Shown: positions 41,021 to 48,476 of the stretch, piece by piece
Position numbering within the stretch: the stretch's first letter is position 1
Layout of the letters: each line of letters starts with the position of its first letter
Source: Actinomycetota bacterium
GTDB taxonomy: Bacteria > Actinomycetota > Actinomycetes > Nanopelagicales > Nanopelagicaceae
NCBI GenBank assembly: GCA_947372965.1
Contig: CANBVR010000006.1
Span: 1-48,476 of the forward strand
Length of the DNA stretch: 48,476 nucleotides
Reading direction: 5' to 3'
Notes under the pieces: generated by a model
Told to the model about the DNA's origin: nothing
Databases searched by the model: none
The model's input: only the letters and a program-made list of their open reading frames with translations
Made by a program: the position numbers and the translations under genes

Positions 41021-41473
41021 TTAGCCGTAGGTATCTCTAGGGCCTTTAGCATTTCTGATCGTACGCAGCCCTTTTTTCCAAGAGGGGGCATTGGGTCCAA
41101 GCACCTCAAGCTCTTCTACTAGAGCTCCTGGTGCTGAATTAGAAATTGTTTTTAAAAGTTGGCTCGAAATCAATGTTAACTGTGTCGCCCAAGCGGTTGA
41201 AGAAGTCTTAATTGTTAAACGACCATCAACTAATGAAATTGGGGTTGTGTGTGATGCAACTTCATCACCAACAATTTTTAACCAGTCAGTAAATATATTT
41301 CCTTCAGCTAAACCTTGGCGCCAATCCCTATTTGAAACCAATTCATTTAATACATCACCTAATGGTTGGGGGTCACCAATTTTTTGTCTTATCTCTTCAG
41401 TTCCACCACTTCTATTTCGTCGCGGTTGATTACGAAAAGCACGATACAACTCACGTGCTAAGTCTTTGGCCAT
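41021..41473 (-). CDS. dciA: DUF721/DciA-like protein (putative replicative helicase loader)
   Basis: Position recF-DUF721-gyrB; IVGDEVASHTTPISLVDGRLTIKTSSTAWATQLTLISSQLL is DUF721-like. Confidence 0.85.
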   Translation of the reverse strand: MAKDLARELYRAFRNQPRRNRSGGTEEIRQKIGDPQPLGDVLNELVSNRDWRQGLAEGNIFTDWLKIVGDEVASHTTPISLVDGRLTIKTSSTAWATQLTLISSQLLKTISNSAPGALVEELEVLGPNAPSWKKGLRTIRNAKGPRDTYG

Positions 41474-42567
41474 TACCCACCAACTTTAGTGACGCTGCCA
41501 GATTTAACTGTGTATCTCGCACCAGATAACTCTTTTGGAAGATCATTTTCAACAGCAACTGTGATAAATGTTTGAACAGCTGATTTAGCCAATTTAATTA
41601 AATGAATCCGGCGTTCTTCATCGAGCTCTGAAAAAACATCATCGAGAATTAGGATTGGTTTTAACCCATCATTTTCCAATAATTTATATGTGGCTAATTT
41701 TAAACTAAGTGCTATCGACCAAGATTCACCATGGCTGGCATAACCTTTTACTAAATGGTCTCCTAGGTTTAATAACAAGTCATCACGGTGTGGTCCGGTT
41801 AGTGTCAACCCACGTTCAATCTCTGCTGCTCTGGTTAATTTCATGCGATCAAGTATTTTTTCAGAGTTGGTGTTTGGATCTAAAGAAGGATCGTTAATAC
41901 TTGATTTATATTTTATAAAGGCTGGTTTTTCTGAGGAAATATCTTTATATATTTCTTGGAATATGGGTTCAAAATTTGAAAGCGCCAAAAGTCTGGCAGC
42001 AATAATTTCGCCTCCATATTTAGCAACTTGTTCATCCCAAGAAGAGAGTGAATCGGTTCCGGCCCTAGATTTTAAAAGTGAATTTCTTTGCCGCAAAGCT
42101 CTTTCGTAATCTGAAATAACTCCAGCCATTCTTGGAGAGCGAAGTATTAAAAGTTGATCAATAAATTTACGTCGCTCACTTGGATCCCCTCGAACTAAAT
42201 CCAAATCTTCTGGTGAAAAATATATTGCTTGTACGATTCCAAAGAGTTCTTTCTGGCTTCGGACTGGGTTTTGATTAATACGAGCTCGGTTAGCTTTATC
42301 AGCATTAACTTCTAACTCAACTAGGACTTCACGATCTGGGAGTTGAGTTTTAGCCCTAATGTAAGCAGATGTGTTACCAAGTTGAACCAATGGCGCATCT
42401 GTTGATACTCGGTGGGATGAAAGAAAAGATAAATATAAAATTGATTCAATTACATTTGTTTTACCCTCACCATTTCGCCCAATAAATATTGAGATTCCTT
42501 GTTCTAGTGGTAACTCTAAACTTTTATAGGAGCGAAAAGTTGTTAGAGATAGGTGAGAGATAAACAC
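41473..42567 (-). CDS. recF: DNA replication and repair protein RecF
   Basis: LTTFRSYKSLELPLEQGISIFIGRNGEGKTNVIESI, LTGPHRDDLLL, ILDDVFSELDEERR. Confidence 0.97.
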   Translation of the reverse strand: MFISHLSLTTFRSYKSLELPLEQGISIFIGRNGEGKTNVIESILYLSFLSSHRVSTDAPLVQLGNTSAYIRAKTQLPDREVLVELEVNADKANRARINQNPVRSQKELFGIVQAIYFSPEDLDLVRGDPSERRKFIDQLLILRSPRMAGVISDYERALRQRNSLLKSRAGTDSLSSWDEQVAKYGGEIIAARLLALSNFEPIFQEIYKDISSEKPAFIKYKSSINDPSLDPNTNSEKILDRMKLTRAAEIERGLTLTGPHRDDLLLNLGDHLVKGYASHGESWSIALSLKLATYKLLENDGLKPILILDDVFSELDEERRIHLIKLAKSAVQTFITVAVENDLPKELSGARYTVKSGSVTKVGG

Positions 42568-42573
42568 TTTGGT

Positions 42574-43701
42574 TTAAGAGGTGTAACGCATTGGCATCAA
42601 CAAATATTTGTAATTGTTGTTGATCGCCCCACCTGGTTCTGATTTTCCAGTAAGTACAGCTGGTTTTTTATCACCAGTAAATGCGATATGCACAAATGGT
42701 GAATTGATTGCTTGTAGCCCATCGGTTAAGAATGTTGGGTTGAAAGCAATATTAATTTCTTCACCTTTGTAATTAATGTCAATGTTCTCAGTTGCTTGCG
42801 CATCATCCCCCGCGCCAGCTTCTAAATGGAGGTTGTTGTTTGCAAAAGATAAACGCAGTGGAACTGTTTTATCAGTAACTAAAGCAACGCGGCGAACTGA
42901 GTCTAAAAGTGGTGCGACTTCAATTATTGCTTCGGCTGTTGCTTCTGATGGTAGCAAGTGTCTAAAAGGTGGGAAGGTTCCGTCAAGAGTTCTTGAGGTC
43001 ATGGTTTTTTCTTCTGAGATAAACCCAACTAGTTTTTCATTTGATTCATTAGGAGAAAGCGCAAAGGTTACTTTTGCACTTCCGGATAAAGATTTAGCCG
43101 CGTCTGAAAGTGTGCGAGCGCGCAACAAGGTTTGAGTTTCGATATTTGAATCTTTTGGCGCCCAGGAAATTTCTTTAACAGCTAACCGATATCTGTCAGT
43201 TGCTGCAAGGGTGATTGTGTTTTTATTTATTTCAATATGAACACCTGTGAGTGTTGGAAGTGAGTCATCTCTTCCAGCAGCAATAGCAACTTGGTTTACA
43301 GCAGTTGCAAAAGTATCGCTATCAATCTCACCAGCGGTATTTGGGAGAGCGGGTAGTTGTGGGTATTCATTTACAGGAAGAGTGGGAAGAGTAAATTTTG
43401 CACTTCCAGCACTAACTAGTACTCGGGTGCCATCTAATACAAATGAAATTGGTTTTGCTGGTAAAGAACGCGCTATTTCGGCTAATAACCGCCCTGGAAC
43501 TAAAACGGTTCCTTTTTCTTGAATGTCAGCTTTAATAATTGCTTTGGTTGAAGTCTCTAAATCTGAGCCAGTAAGTGTGATTCCATCACTAACTTCAATT
43601 TTGATTCCTAGAAGCGCGGTTTGGATTGGACGCGACGACAAAGATCTAGCCACCCAATTAACAGCATCAATTAATGGGTCTCTCTCAACTATGAACTTCA
43701 T
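42574..43701 (-). CDS. dnaN: DNA polymerase III beta sliding clamp
   Basis: MKFIVERDPLIDAVNWVARSLSSRP start; synteny dnaA-dnaN-recF; ATG at 43701 with GAGAGG upstream, shorter than the listed ORF. Confidence 0.97.
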   Translation of the reverse strand: MKFIVERDPLIDAVNWVARSLSSRPIQTALLGIKIEVSDGITLTGSDLETSTKAIIKADIQEKGTVLVPGRLLAEIARSLPAKPISFVLDGTRVLVSAGSAKFTLPTLPVNEYPQLPALPNTAGEIDSDTFATAVNQVAIAAGRDDSLPTLTGVHIEINKNTITLAATDRYRLAVKEISWAPKDSNIETQTLLRARTLSDAAKSLSGSAKVTFALSPNESNEKLVGFISEEKTMTSRTLDGTFPPFRHLLPSEATAEAIIEVAPLLDSVRRVALVTDKTVPLRLSFANNNLHLEAGAGDDAQATENIDINYKGEEINIAFNPTFLTDGLQAINSPFVHIAFTGDKKPAVLTGKSEPGGAINNNYKYLLMPMRYTS

Positions 43702-43756
43702 ATCTCTATCCTCTCCCGGAAGGCTTGGTTTAGTGAAACCCACACAGGTTCGCTAA

Positions 43757-43987
43757 TCCCCAACCTTTATCTTTAAATATAAGTAGTAGTAGTAAGTAGG
43801 CCTAAATTTTGTGGAAAAGAGGTAAAAGTGCTGGTCAGCACGTATAAACCCCCTCCTTTTTGGTTGTTGATAAGCGTGGGATAAGTAGCGCTTCTTAGAG
43901 CTTTCACCTCCATTAGCCCCACCTCCCCTTCCAATATCCACAGTTATCCACAAGTTACCCCCAGACTGGGGGCAACCTTTTACACAG
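43757..43987. other. oriC: Putative oriC core (dnaN-dnaA intergenic): DnaA boxes plus DnaA-trio-like element
   Basis: DnaA boxes: 43944-43952 TTATCCACA (+), 43934-43942 ATATCCACA (+), 43865-43873 TTATCAACA (-), 43810-43818 TTTTCCACA (-); TAG-repeat AAGTAGTAGTAGTAAGTAG at 43781-43799 next to AT-rich TTTAAATATA. Confidence 0.8.
43828..43841. promoter_or_regulatory. Perfect inverted repeat GTGCTG-GT-CAGCAC in oriC/dnaN leader
   Basis: Two 6-nt arms separated by 2 nt, read directly. Confidence 0.5.
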
Positions 43988-45403
43988 CTAGTTTCGAGCT
44001 TGGCTCTTGATCCGGTTGGTCAACTCCGTGACTTGGTTATAAATAGACCGGCGCTCAGCCATCAACTGACGGATTTTGCGATCGGCATGCATAACGGTCG
44101 TATGGTCACGGCCACCAAAGGTTTGGCCAATTTTTGGAAGCGAGAGCTCAGTTAGTTCGCGGCAGAGGTACATCGCGATCTGGCGAGCATTTACCAAGAC
44201 CCGAGAGCGGGATGTTCCACAAAGGTCATCGATAGTTAATGAGAAGTAGCTAGCAGTTTGGGCCATGATCGTTCCAGCGGTAATTTCTGGGCCGCCAGCT
44301 TCTGGGATCAAATCCTTTAAAACTATTTCTGCCAAACCGAGGTCAACACCTTGGCGGTTTAAAGATGCAAAAGCTGTAACACGAATAAGGGCGCCTTCAA
44401 GTTCGCGAATATTTGAAGAAATCTTGCTGGCGATATATTCCAAAACATCGTCGGGCGCATTTAATTTATCCTGCGCTGCTTTTTTACGAAGGATCGCAAT
44501 ACGAGTCTCTAATTCCGGAGGTTGGATATCTGTAATTAAGCCCCACTCAAAACGGGAACGTAACCGATCTTCCAAAGTTGTAAGTTGCTTTGGTGGGCGG
44601 TCACTTGAAATAACAATCTGCTTATTAGCGTTATATAAAGTATTAAAGGTGTGGAAGAACTCTTCTTGAGTACGCTCCTTATTTTCCAAGAACTGAATAT
44701 CGTCAACCAACAAAACATCTAAGTCGCGATAGCGGCGTTGGAAAACCGATGCCTTATCATCACGAATCGAGTTAATAAAGTCATTTGTGAACTCTTCTGA
44801 GGAGACATAACGAACACGAACCCCGCCGTAAAGTTCTTTGGCATAAGCCCCAATAGCGTGCAATAAGTGGGTTTTTCCTAACCCAGACTCACCATAAATA
44901 AACAATGGGTTGTAAGCCTTTGCTGGCGCTTCAGCTACAGCAACAGCGGCAGCATGAGCGAAGCGATTAGAAGCACCAATAACAAAAGTTTCAAAAATAT
45001 ATCTTGGATTTAATTGAGATGGTTCTGCAGTGGTGGCGGGTGTTGATTGGCGACCGGTTCCAGATTTTGGTTCTACGTCAACATACTTTTCAATTCGCTC
45101 TACAAGCGGCTCGGTAGATAAGTCATCTTCAACAACTTCATTAACTGTTACAGCAATACTAATTTTTTGTTCTAGTTTTTCAGATAGGACTTCATTTAAA
45201 ACTGCACGAAGACGGGTTTCTAAAACATCTTTCGCAAAATCATTTGGCGCAGAGAGTAGAAGGTTTGAACCACCCTCATTTGCAATCAAACCAACTGGTT
45301 TGGTTAGGGATAGGAATGCTCTGTGTTGGGGTGATTCAACTGCGACCTGGTCGATGATGCTGCCCCAAAGGGCGCTCAAGTCCTGTGCCTCTAAAAGGGC
45401 CAT
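43988..45403 (-). CDS. dnaA: Chromosomal replication initiator DnaA
   Basis: [61 protein letters not shown] box-binding motif. Confidence 0.98.
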   Translation of the reverse strand: MALLEAQDLSALWGSIIDQVAVESPQHRAFLSLTKPVGLIANEGGSNLLLSAPNDFAKDVLETRLRAVLNEVLSEKLEQKISIAVTVNEVVEDDLSTEPLVERIEKYVDVEPKSGTGRQSTPATTAEPSQLNPRYIFETFVIGASNRFAHAAAVAVAEAPAKAYNPLFIYGESGLGKTHLLHAIGAYAKELYGGVRVRYVSSEEFTNDFINSIRDDKASVFQRRYRDLDVLLVDDIQFLENKERTQEEFFHTFNTLYNANKQIVISSDRPPKQLTTLEDRLRSRFEWGLITDIQPPELETRIAILRKKAAQDKLNAPDDVLEYIASKISSNIRELEGALIRVTAFASLNRQGVDLGLAEIVLKDLIPEAGGPEITAGTIMAQTASYFSLTIDDLCGTSRSRVLVNARQIAMYLCRELTELSLPKIGQTFGGRDHTTVMHADRKIRQLMAERRSIYNQVTELTNRIKSQARN

Positions 45404-45445
45404 CCAAACTCCAACCTCTAAAACCTTAAAAAACCCGAAATTTCA

Positions 45446-45632
45446 TTATCCACAAAGTTATCCACAGCCTGTGGTCTAAACCAGAACTTGAACCTTTTAA
45501 AGAAGCTTCAAAAGGCTAAATCTGTGGATAGATGGCGAAAGTAGGGCTTTCTTGAGATAAAAGCAAGTAGTTATCCACAAATCTTAAATCCATCCTCAGG
45601 TATTGGGGAAGCCAGTTTGACCCTTATCAACA
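45446..45632. promoter_or_regulatory. DnaA box cluster in dnaA-rpmH intergenic region
   Basis: TTATCCACA at 45446-45454, 45458-45466 and 45571-45579 (+); CTATCCACA at 45523-45531 (-); TTATCAACA at 45624-45632 (+). Confidence 0.9.
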
Positions 45633-45711
45633 GGTGGCCGTACCGTAAGCCCCTACGAGAGCTGTGGCCCCGCGGGGTTCAACCCGACCGGGAGAAATTT
45701 AGGAGAGTTTT

Positions 45712-45849
45712 ATGACAAAGCGCACCTTCCAACCAAATAACCGCAAGCGTGCCAAGAAGCATGGTTTCCGTGCTCGCATGGCAACACGCGGCGGACGCGC
45801 AGTACTAGCGTCACGTCGCTCTAAAGGTCGCACACGTATCTCTGCCTAA
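45712..45849 (+). CDS. rpmH: 50S ribosomal protein L34 (45 aa, below ORF-track cutoff)
   Basis: [45 protein letters not shown]; upstream AGGAG. Confidence 0.98.
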   Translation: MTKRTFQPNNRKRAKKHGFRARMATRGGRAVLASRRSKGRTRISA

Positions 45850-45863
45850 CACGTAACTAACTC

Positions 45864-46202
45864 GTGCTTCCAGCAAAGAATCGTTTGCGCACAAGTAAAG
45901 ATTTTGCTCTAACCACTAAAACTGGAGTTCGAGCAACCTCTCTCTCACTTGTCGTCTACCTACGCACCTCACCAGAATTGACTAGCCCACAGGTTGGGTT
46001 AATTGTTAACAAATCAGTTGGTGGGTCAGTTACCCGTCACCGCGTATCTCGCCAATTGCGCCATCTAATCTCCAACGATCTTGCAAAGCTACCAAATAAC
46101 TCACAACTTGTTATTCGCGTACTTCGCAAACAAGAAGAATTTAAGGATGAGTTGGCCGACCTCGTGACAAAGGTCTTAATTAGGAATCAGGTGAGCGCGT
46201 GA
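45864..46202 (+). CDS. rnpA: Ribonuclease P protein component
   Basis: [48 protein letters not shown]. Confidence 0.95.
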   Translation: MLPAKNRLRTSKDFALTTKTGVRATSLSLVVYLRTSPELTSPQVGLIVNKSVGGSVTRHRVSRQLRHLISNDLAKLPNNSQLVIRVLRKQEEFKDELADLVTKVLIRNQVSA

Positions 46203-46441
46203 AGAATTTATTGCTCGCGCCAATTAAGTTCTATCAAAAATGGATCTCCCCAAGCTTTGCCCCAAAATGCAAGTACTACCCAAGTTGTTCCCAGTATGCA
46301 GTTGATGCAATAACCGAATATGGATTCAAAGGAATAGCACTTTCAATATGGCGAGTTATGCGTTGTAACCCATGGTCACATGGCGGCGTTGATTATGTAA
46401 AACCAAGAAATTCAAACCAAATACCAGTAGGAGCTAACTAA
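46199..46441 (+). CDS. yidD: Membrane protein insertion efficiency factor YidD
   Basis: GTG start overlapping the rnpA stop; [45 protein letters not shown]. Confidence 0.96.
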   Translation: MKNLLLAPIKFYQKWISPSFAPKCKYYPSCSQYAVDAITEYGFKGIALSIWRVMRCNPWSHGGVDYVKPRNSNQIPVGAN

Positions 46442-47361
46442 TGAGCACCATTCTAAACCCATTGTATTTCGCTGTTTCTTGGGTAATTGTTACCTTTCAC
46501 TCTGCTTTAGGTTTCATTTTTGGCAAGAGCCAACACGAGAGCATTAAGTGGTCGCTTGCCATCATCGGTCTGGTTGTACTTATCAGAATTATTTTAATCC
46601 CGCTTTTTGTAAAGCAGATTAAGAGCCAACGCGCTCTGACTGCACTTCAACCACATATGAAGGAAATTCAAAAGAAGTACAAGGATGATCGCCAAAAGCA
46701 ATCTGAAGAGATGATGAAGCTCTACAAAGAGCATAAAACAAATCCTCTCGCATCATGCTTCCCAATCTTGGCGCAAGCCCCAATCTTCTTCGCACTCTTT
46801 ACTGTTCTAAATGGCATTGCCCATAACCACCCTCATGGTGTTTTAAAAGGCTTGCACTTAGCCTCAGCCCGCACTGCAAAGTTCTTTGGTGCTGATCTTT
46901 CATCATCATTTTTAAGTACTGGTACTAATACCCAAACAAAATTAGTAACCGTGGCACTTATTGTCTTTATGTCTGCAACAACATTTACAACTCAACGTCA
47001 GTTGATGGTTAAGGGAATGCCAAAGATGGATTCCTCAAACAACATGATGTTGCAACAACAAAAAATCATGCTTTATGTTTTCCCAATTATTTTCGCGGTA
47101 TCTGGTGTTAATTTCCCAGTCGGTGTTTTAATTTATTGGTCAACAACAAACCTTTGGACATTAGGTCAACAGTTCTATGTAATTAAGCGAAACCCAACAC
47201 CCGGCTCACCTGCCTATGAGGAGCTTCAAAAAAAGCGGGCCGCAAAAGGCGAGATAAGTGTTAACCCAAATAACCCAGAAGGTTCTGGCGCTACCCAAGT
47301 TGAAGAACCCCCAGTTGTTGGGCAGCGAAAGCAGCCAGCAAAGAAGAAAAAGAAGAAGTAA
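46441..47361 (+). CDS. yidC: Membrane protein insertase YidC
   Basis: 60KD IMP domain: IILIPLFVKQIKSQRALTALQPHMKEIQKKYKDDRQKQSEEMMKLYKEHKTNPLASCFPILAQAPIFFALF. Confidence 0.97.
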   Translation: MSTILNPLYFAVSWVIVTFHSALGFIFGKSQHESIKWSLAIIGLVVLIRIILIPLFVKQIKSQRALTALQPHMKEIQKKYKDDRQKQSEEMMKLYKEHKTNPLASCFPILAQAPIFFALFTVLNGIAHNHPHGVLKGLHLASARTAKFFGADLSSSFLSTGTNTQTKLVTVALIVFMSATTFTTQRQLMVKGMPKMDSSNNMMLQQQKIMLYVFPIIFAVSGVNFPVGVLIYWSTTNLWTLGQQFYVIKRNPTPGSPAYEELQKKRAAKGEISVNPNNPEGSGATQVEEPPVVGQRKQPAKKKKKK

Positions 47362-47447
47362 CTTTAAACCACCACAAAACAGTACAAAGCACCCAAAAAC
47401 ATATAAAAGGTATTAATCACCCACAAGTTGGGAAGAAGGAGTAAGAA

Positions 47448-47939
47448 ATGACTGAGAGCGTAAATACCGAGAAGAAGTCACTTGTAGCTCGCCTGGAAGA
47501 AGAAGGTGATGTCGCTGCCGATTACTTAGAAGCGCTACTCGATATCGCCGACCTTGACGGAGATATTGATATCGATGTTGAAAATGACCGCGCTGCCCTG
47601 GCAATTGCCGGCGGAAAGCTAGGCCACCTAGTAGGAGATCGTGGAGAGGTACTTGATGCACTCCAGGAGCTAACTCGCCTTGCTGTACAGACCGCCACTG
47701 GAGATCGCAGCCGCTTAATGCTGGATATTGATAACTTCCGTAGCGATAAGAAGGCCGAGCTTGCCAAGCTGGCACATGAAGTAGCCGAAGAGGTTAAGAG
47801 CTCTGGTGAATCGGTAAAGCTTCGCCCAATGAATGCCTTTGAGCGCAAGGTTGTCCACGACACCATTCAAGAAATTGGCCTAACCAGCGAATCTGAGGGC
47901 GAAGAGCCAAACCGCTGCGTCGTAGTTCTACCTGCCTAA
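47448..47939 (+). CDS. jag: Jag/KhpB-like KH-R3H RNA-binding protein
   Basis: Position after yidC; KH-like core and R3H motif LRPMNAFERKVVHDTIQEIGLTSESEGEEPNRCVVVLPA. Confidence 0.94.
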   Translation: MTESVNTEKKSLVARLEEEGDVAADYLEALLDIADLDGDIDIDVENDRAALAIAGGKLGHLVGDRGEVLDALQELTRLAVQTATGDRSRLMLDIDNFRSDKKAELAKLAHEVAEEVKSSGESVKLRPMNAFERKVVHDTIQEIGLTSESEGEEPNRCVVVLPA

Positions 47940-47958
47940 CTAACAAAACCCGCCAGCC

Positions 47959-48476
47959 ATGAGCGTTTCACGTGAAACCCTGATCCAAACTTACTTTGGA
48001 CAGCGTCAATCAGAGATCGCAAGATATGGCGAGATTTTGGGTAGTTGGGGTATTGAAAGAGGGTTAATCGGCCCAAAAGAGGGCGATCGAATTTGGGATC
48101 GCCATATAGCCAACTGCCTTCCAGTCACCACCTTGATCCCAAAAGGCGTACGCTTAATAGATATTGGTTCTGGCGCTGGACTTCCAGGCATCGTTATTGC
48201 CTTGGCCCGCCCCGACCTAAAAGTGACCCTCCTTGAACCCCTTCAGCGCCGGATCGACTTCCTTGAAGAGGTAGTTGCCGAACTGGGGCTAGATATCACA
48301 ATTAAAAGAGGCCGCTCGGATGGCTTTAAAGGCTCATTTGATGTTGTAACCGCCCGGGCCCTCGCCCCACTTCCTAAATTGGCCACCATTTCCTGGCATT
48401 TAGTCGCACCTGGCGGAAGCCTCTTGGCGATGAAGGGTGAGTCTGCAGCTGATGAATTGGCGGCGGCAAAGCTTGA
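47959..48476 (+). CDS. rsmG: 16S rRNA (guanine527-N7)-methyltransferase RsmG (partial, runs off right edge)
   Basis: MSVSRETLIQTYFGQRQSEIARYGEILGSWGIERGLIGPKEGDRIWDRHIANCLP...RLIDIGSGAGLPGIVIALARPDLKVTLLEPLQRRIDFLEEVV. Confidence 0.95.
   Translation, partial: MSVSRETLIQTYFGQRQSEIARYGEILGSWGIERGLIGPKEGDRIWDRHIANCLPVTTLIPKGVRLIDIGSGAGLPGIVIALARPDLKVTLLEPLQRRIDFLEEVVAELGLDITIKRGRSDGFKGSFDVVTARALAPLPKLATISWHLVAPGGSLLAMKGESAADELAAAKL
47964..47979. promoter_or_regulatory. parS: parS-like centromere site inside the rsmG coding start
   Basis: cGTTTCACGTGAAACc: perfect 14-bp palindromic core of the bacterial parS consensus TGTTTCACGTGAAACA. Confidence 0.88.

Noticed and set aside
45668-45677. CCCCGCGGGG palindrome upstream of rpmH as an intrinsic terminator
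   Set aside because: No loop space or following U-tract; no gene ends immediately upstream in that orientation.

Overview
The window is an origin-proximal segment of a compact, moderately AT-rich actinobacterial genome. Gene content, hspR/HAIR control, MurT/GatD and the dense packing resemble freshwater Nanopelagicales/acI-type genomes; this taxon call is inference. The right half is the conserved chromosome-origin block: gyrA-gyrB-dciA-recF-dnaN-[oriC]-dnaA-[DnaA boxes]-rpmH-rnpA-yidD-yidC-jag-rsmG. The left half carries an ABC-F gene, a kynureninase/tryptophan dioxygenase pair, an HtrA protease, transporters, an LCP protein, a heme-type ABC importer (hmuTUV-like) next to two divergent secreted proteins, a DEAD-box helicase, gatD/murT, holB, an MFS::dTMP-kinase fusion, topA, a membrane pyrophosphatase, pyrE, the dnaK-grpE-dnaJ-hspR operon and an Fe-S oxidoreductase. 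Three tRNAs are visible (Thr-CGU, Ala-UGC, Ile-GAU). I saw no CRISPR array, IS element, prophage or defence island. The most interesting signals are cis-elements and architecture: a DnaA-trio-like unwinding element beside DnaA boxes in dnaN-dnaA, a second DnaA-box cluster in dnaA-rpmH, a perfect parS core embedded in the rsmG coding start, a HAIR operator upstream of dnaK, a DnaJ without zinc fingers, the accessory secreted proteins at the hmu locus, and convergent gene ends that all abut or overlap.
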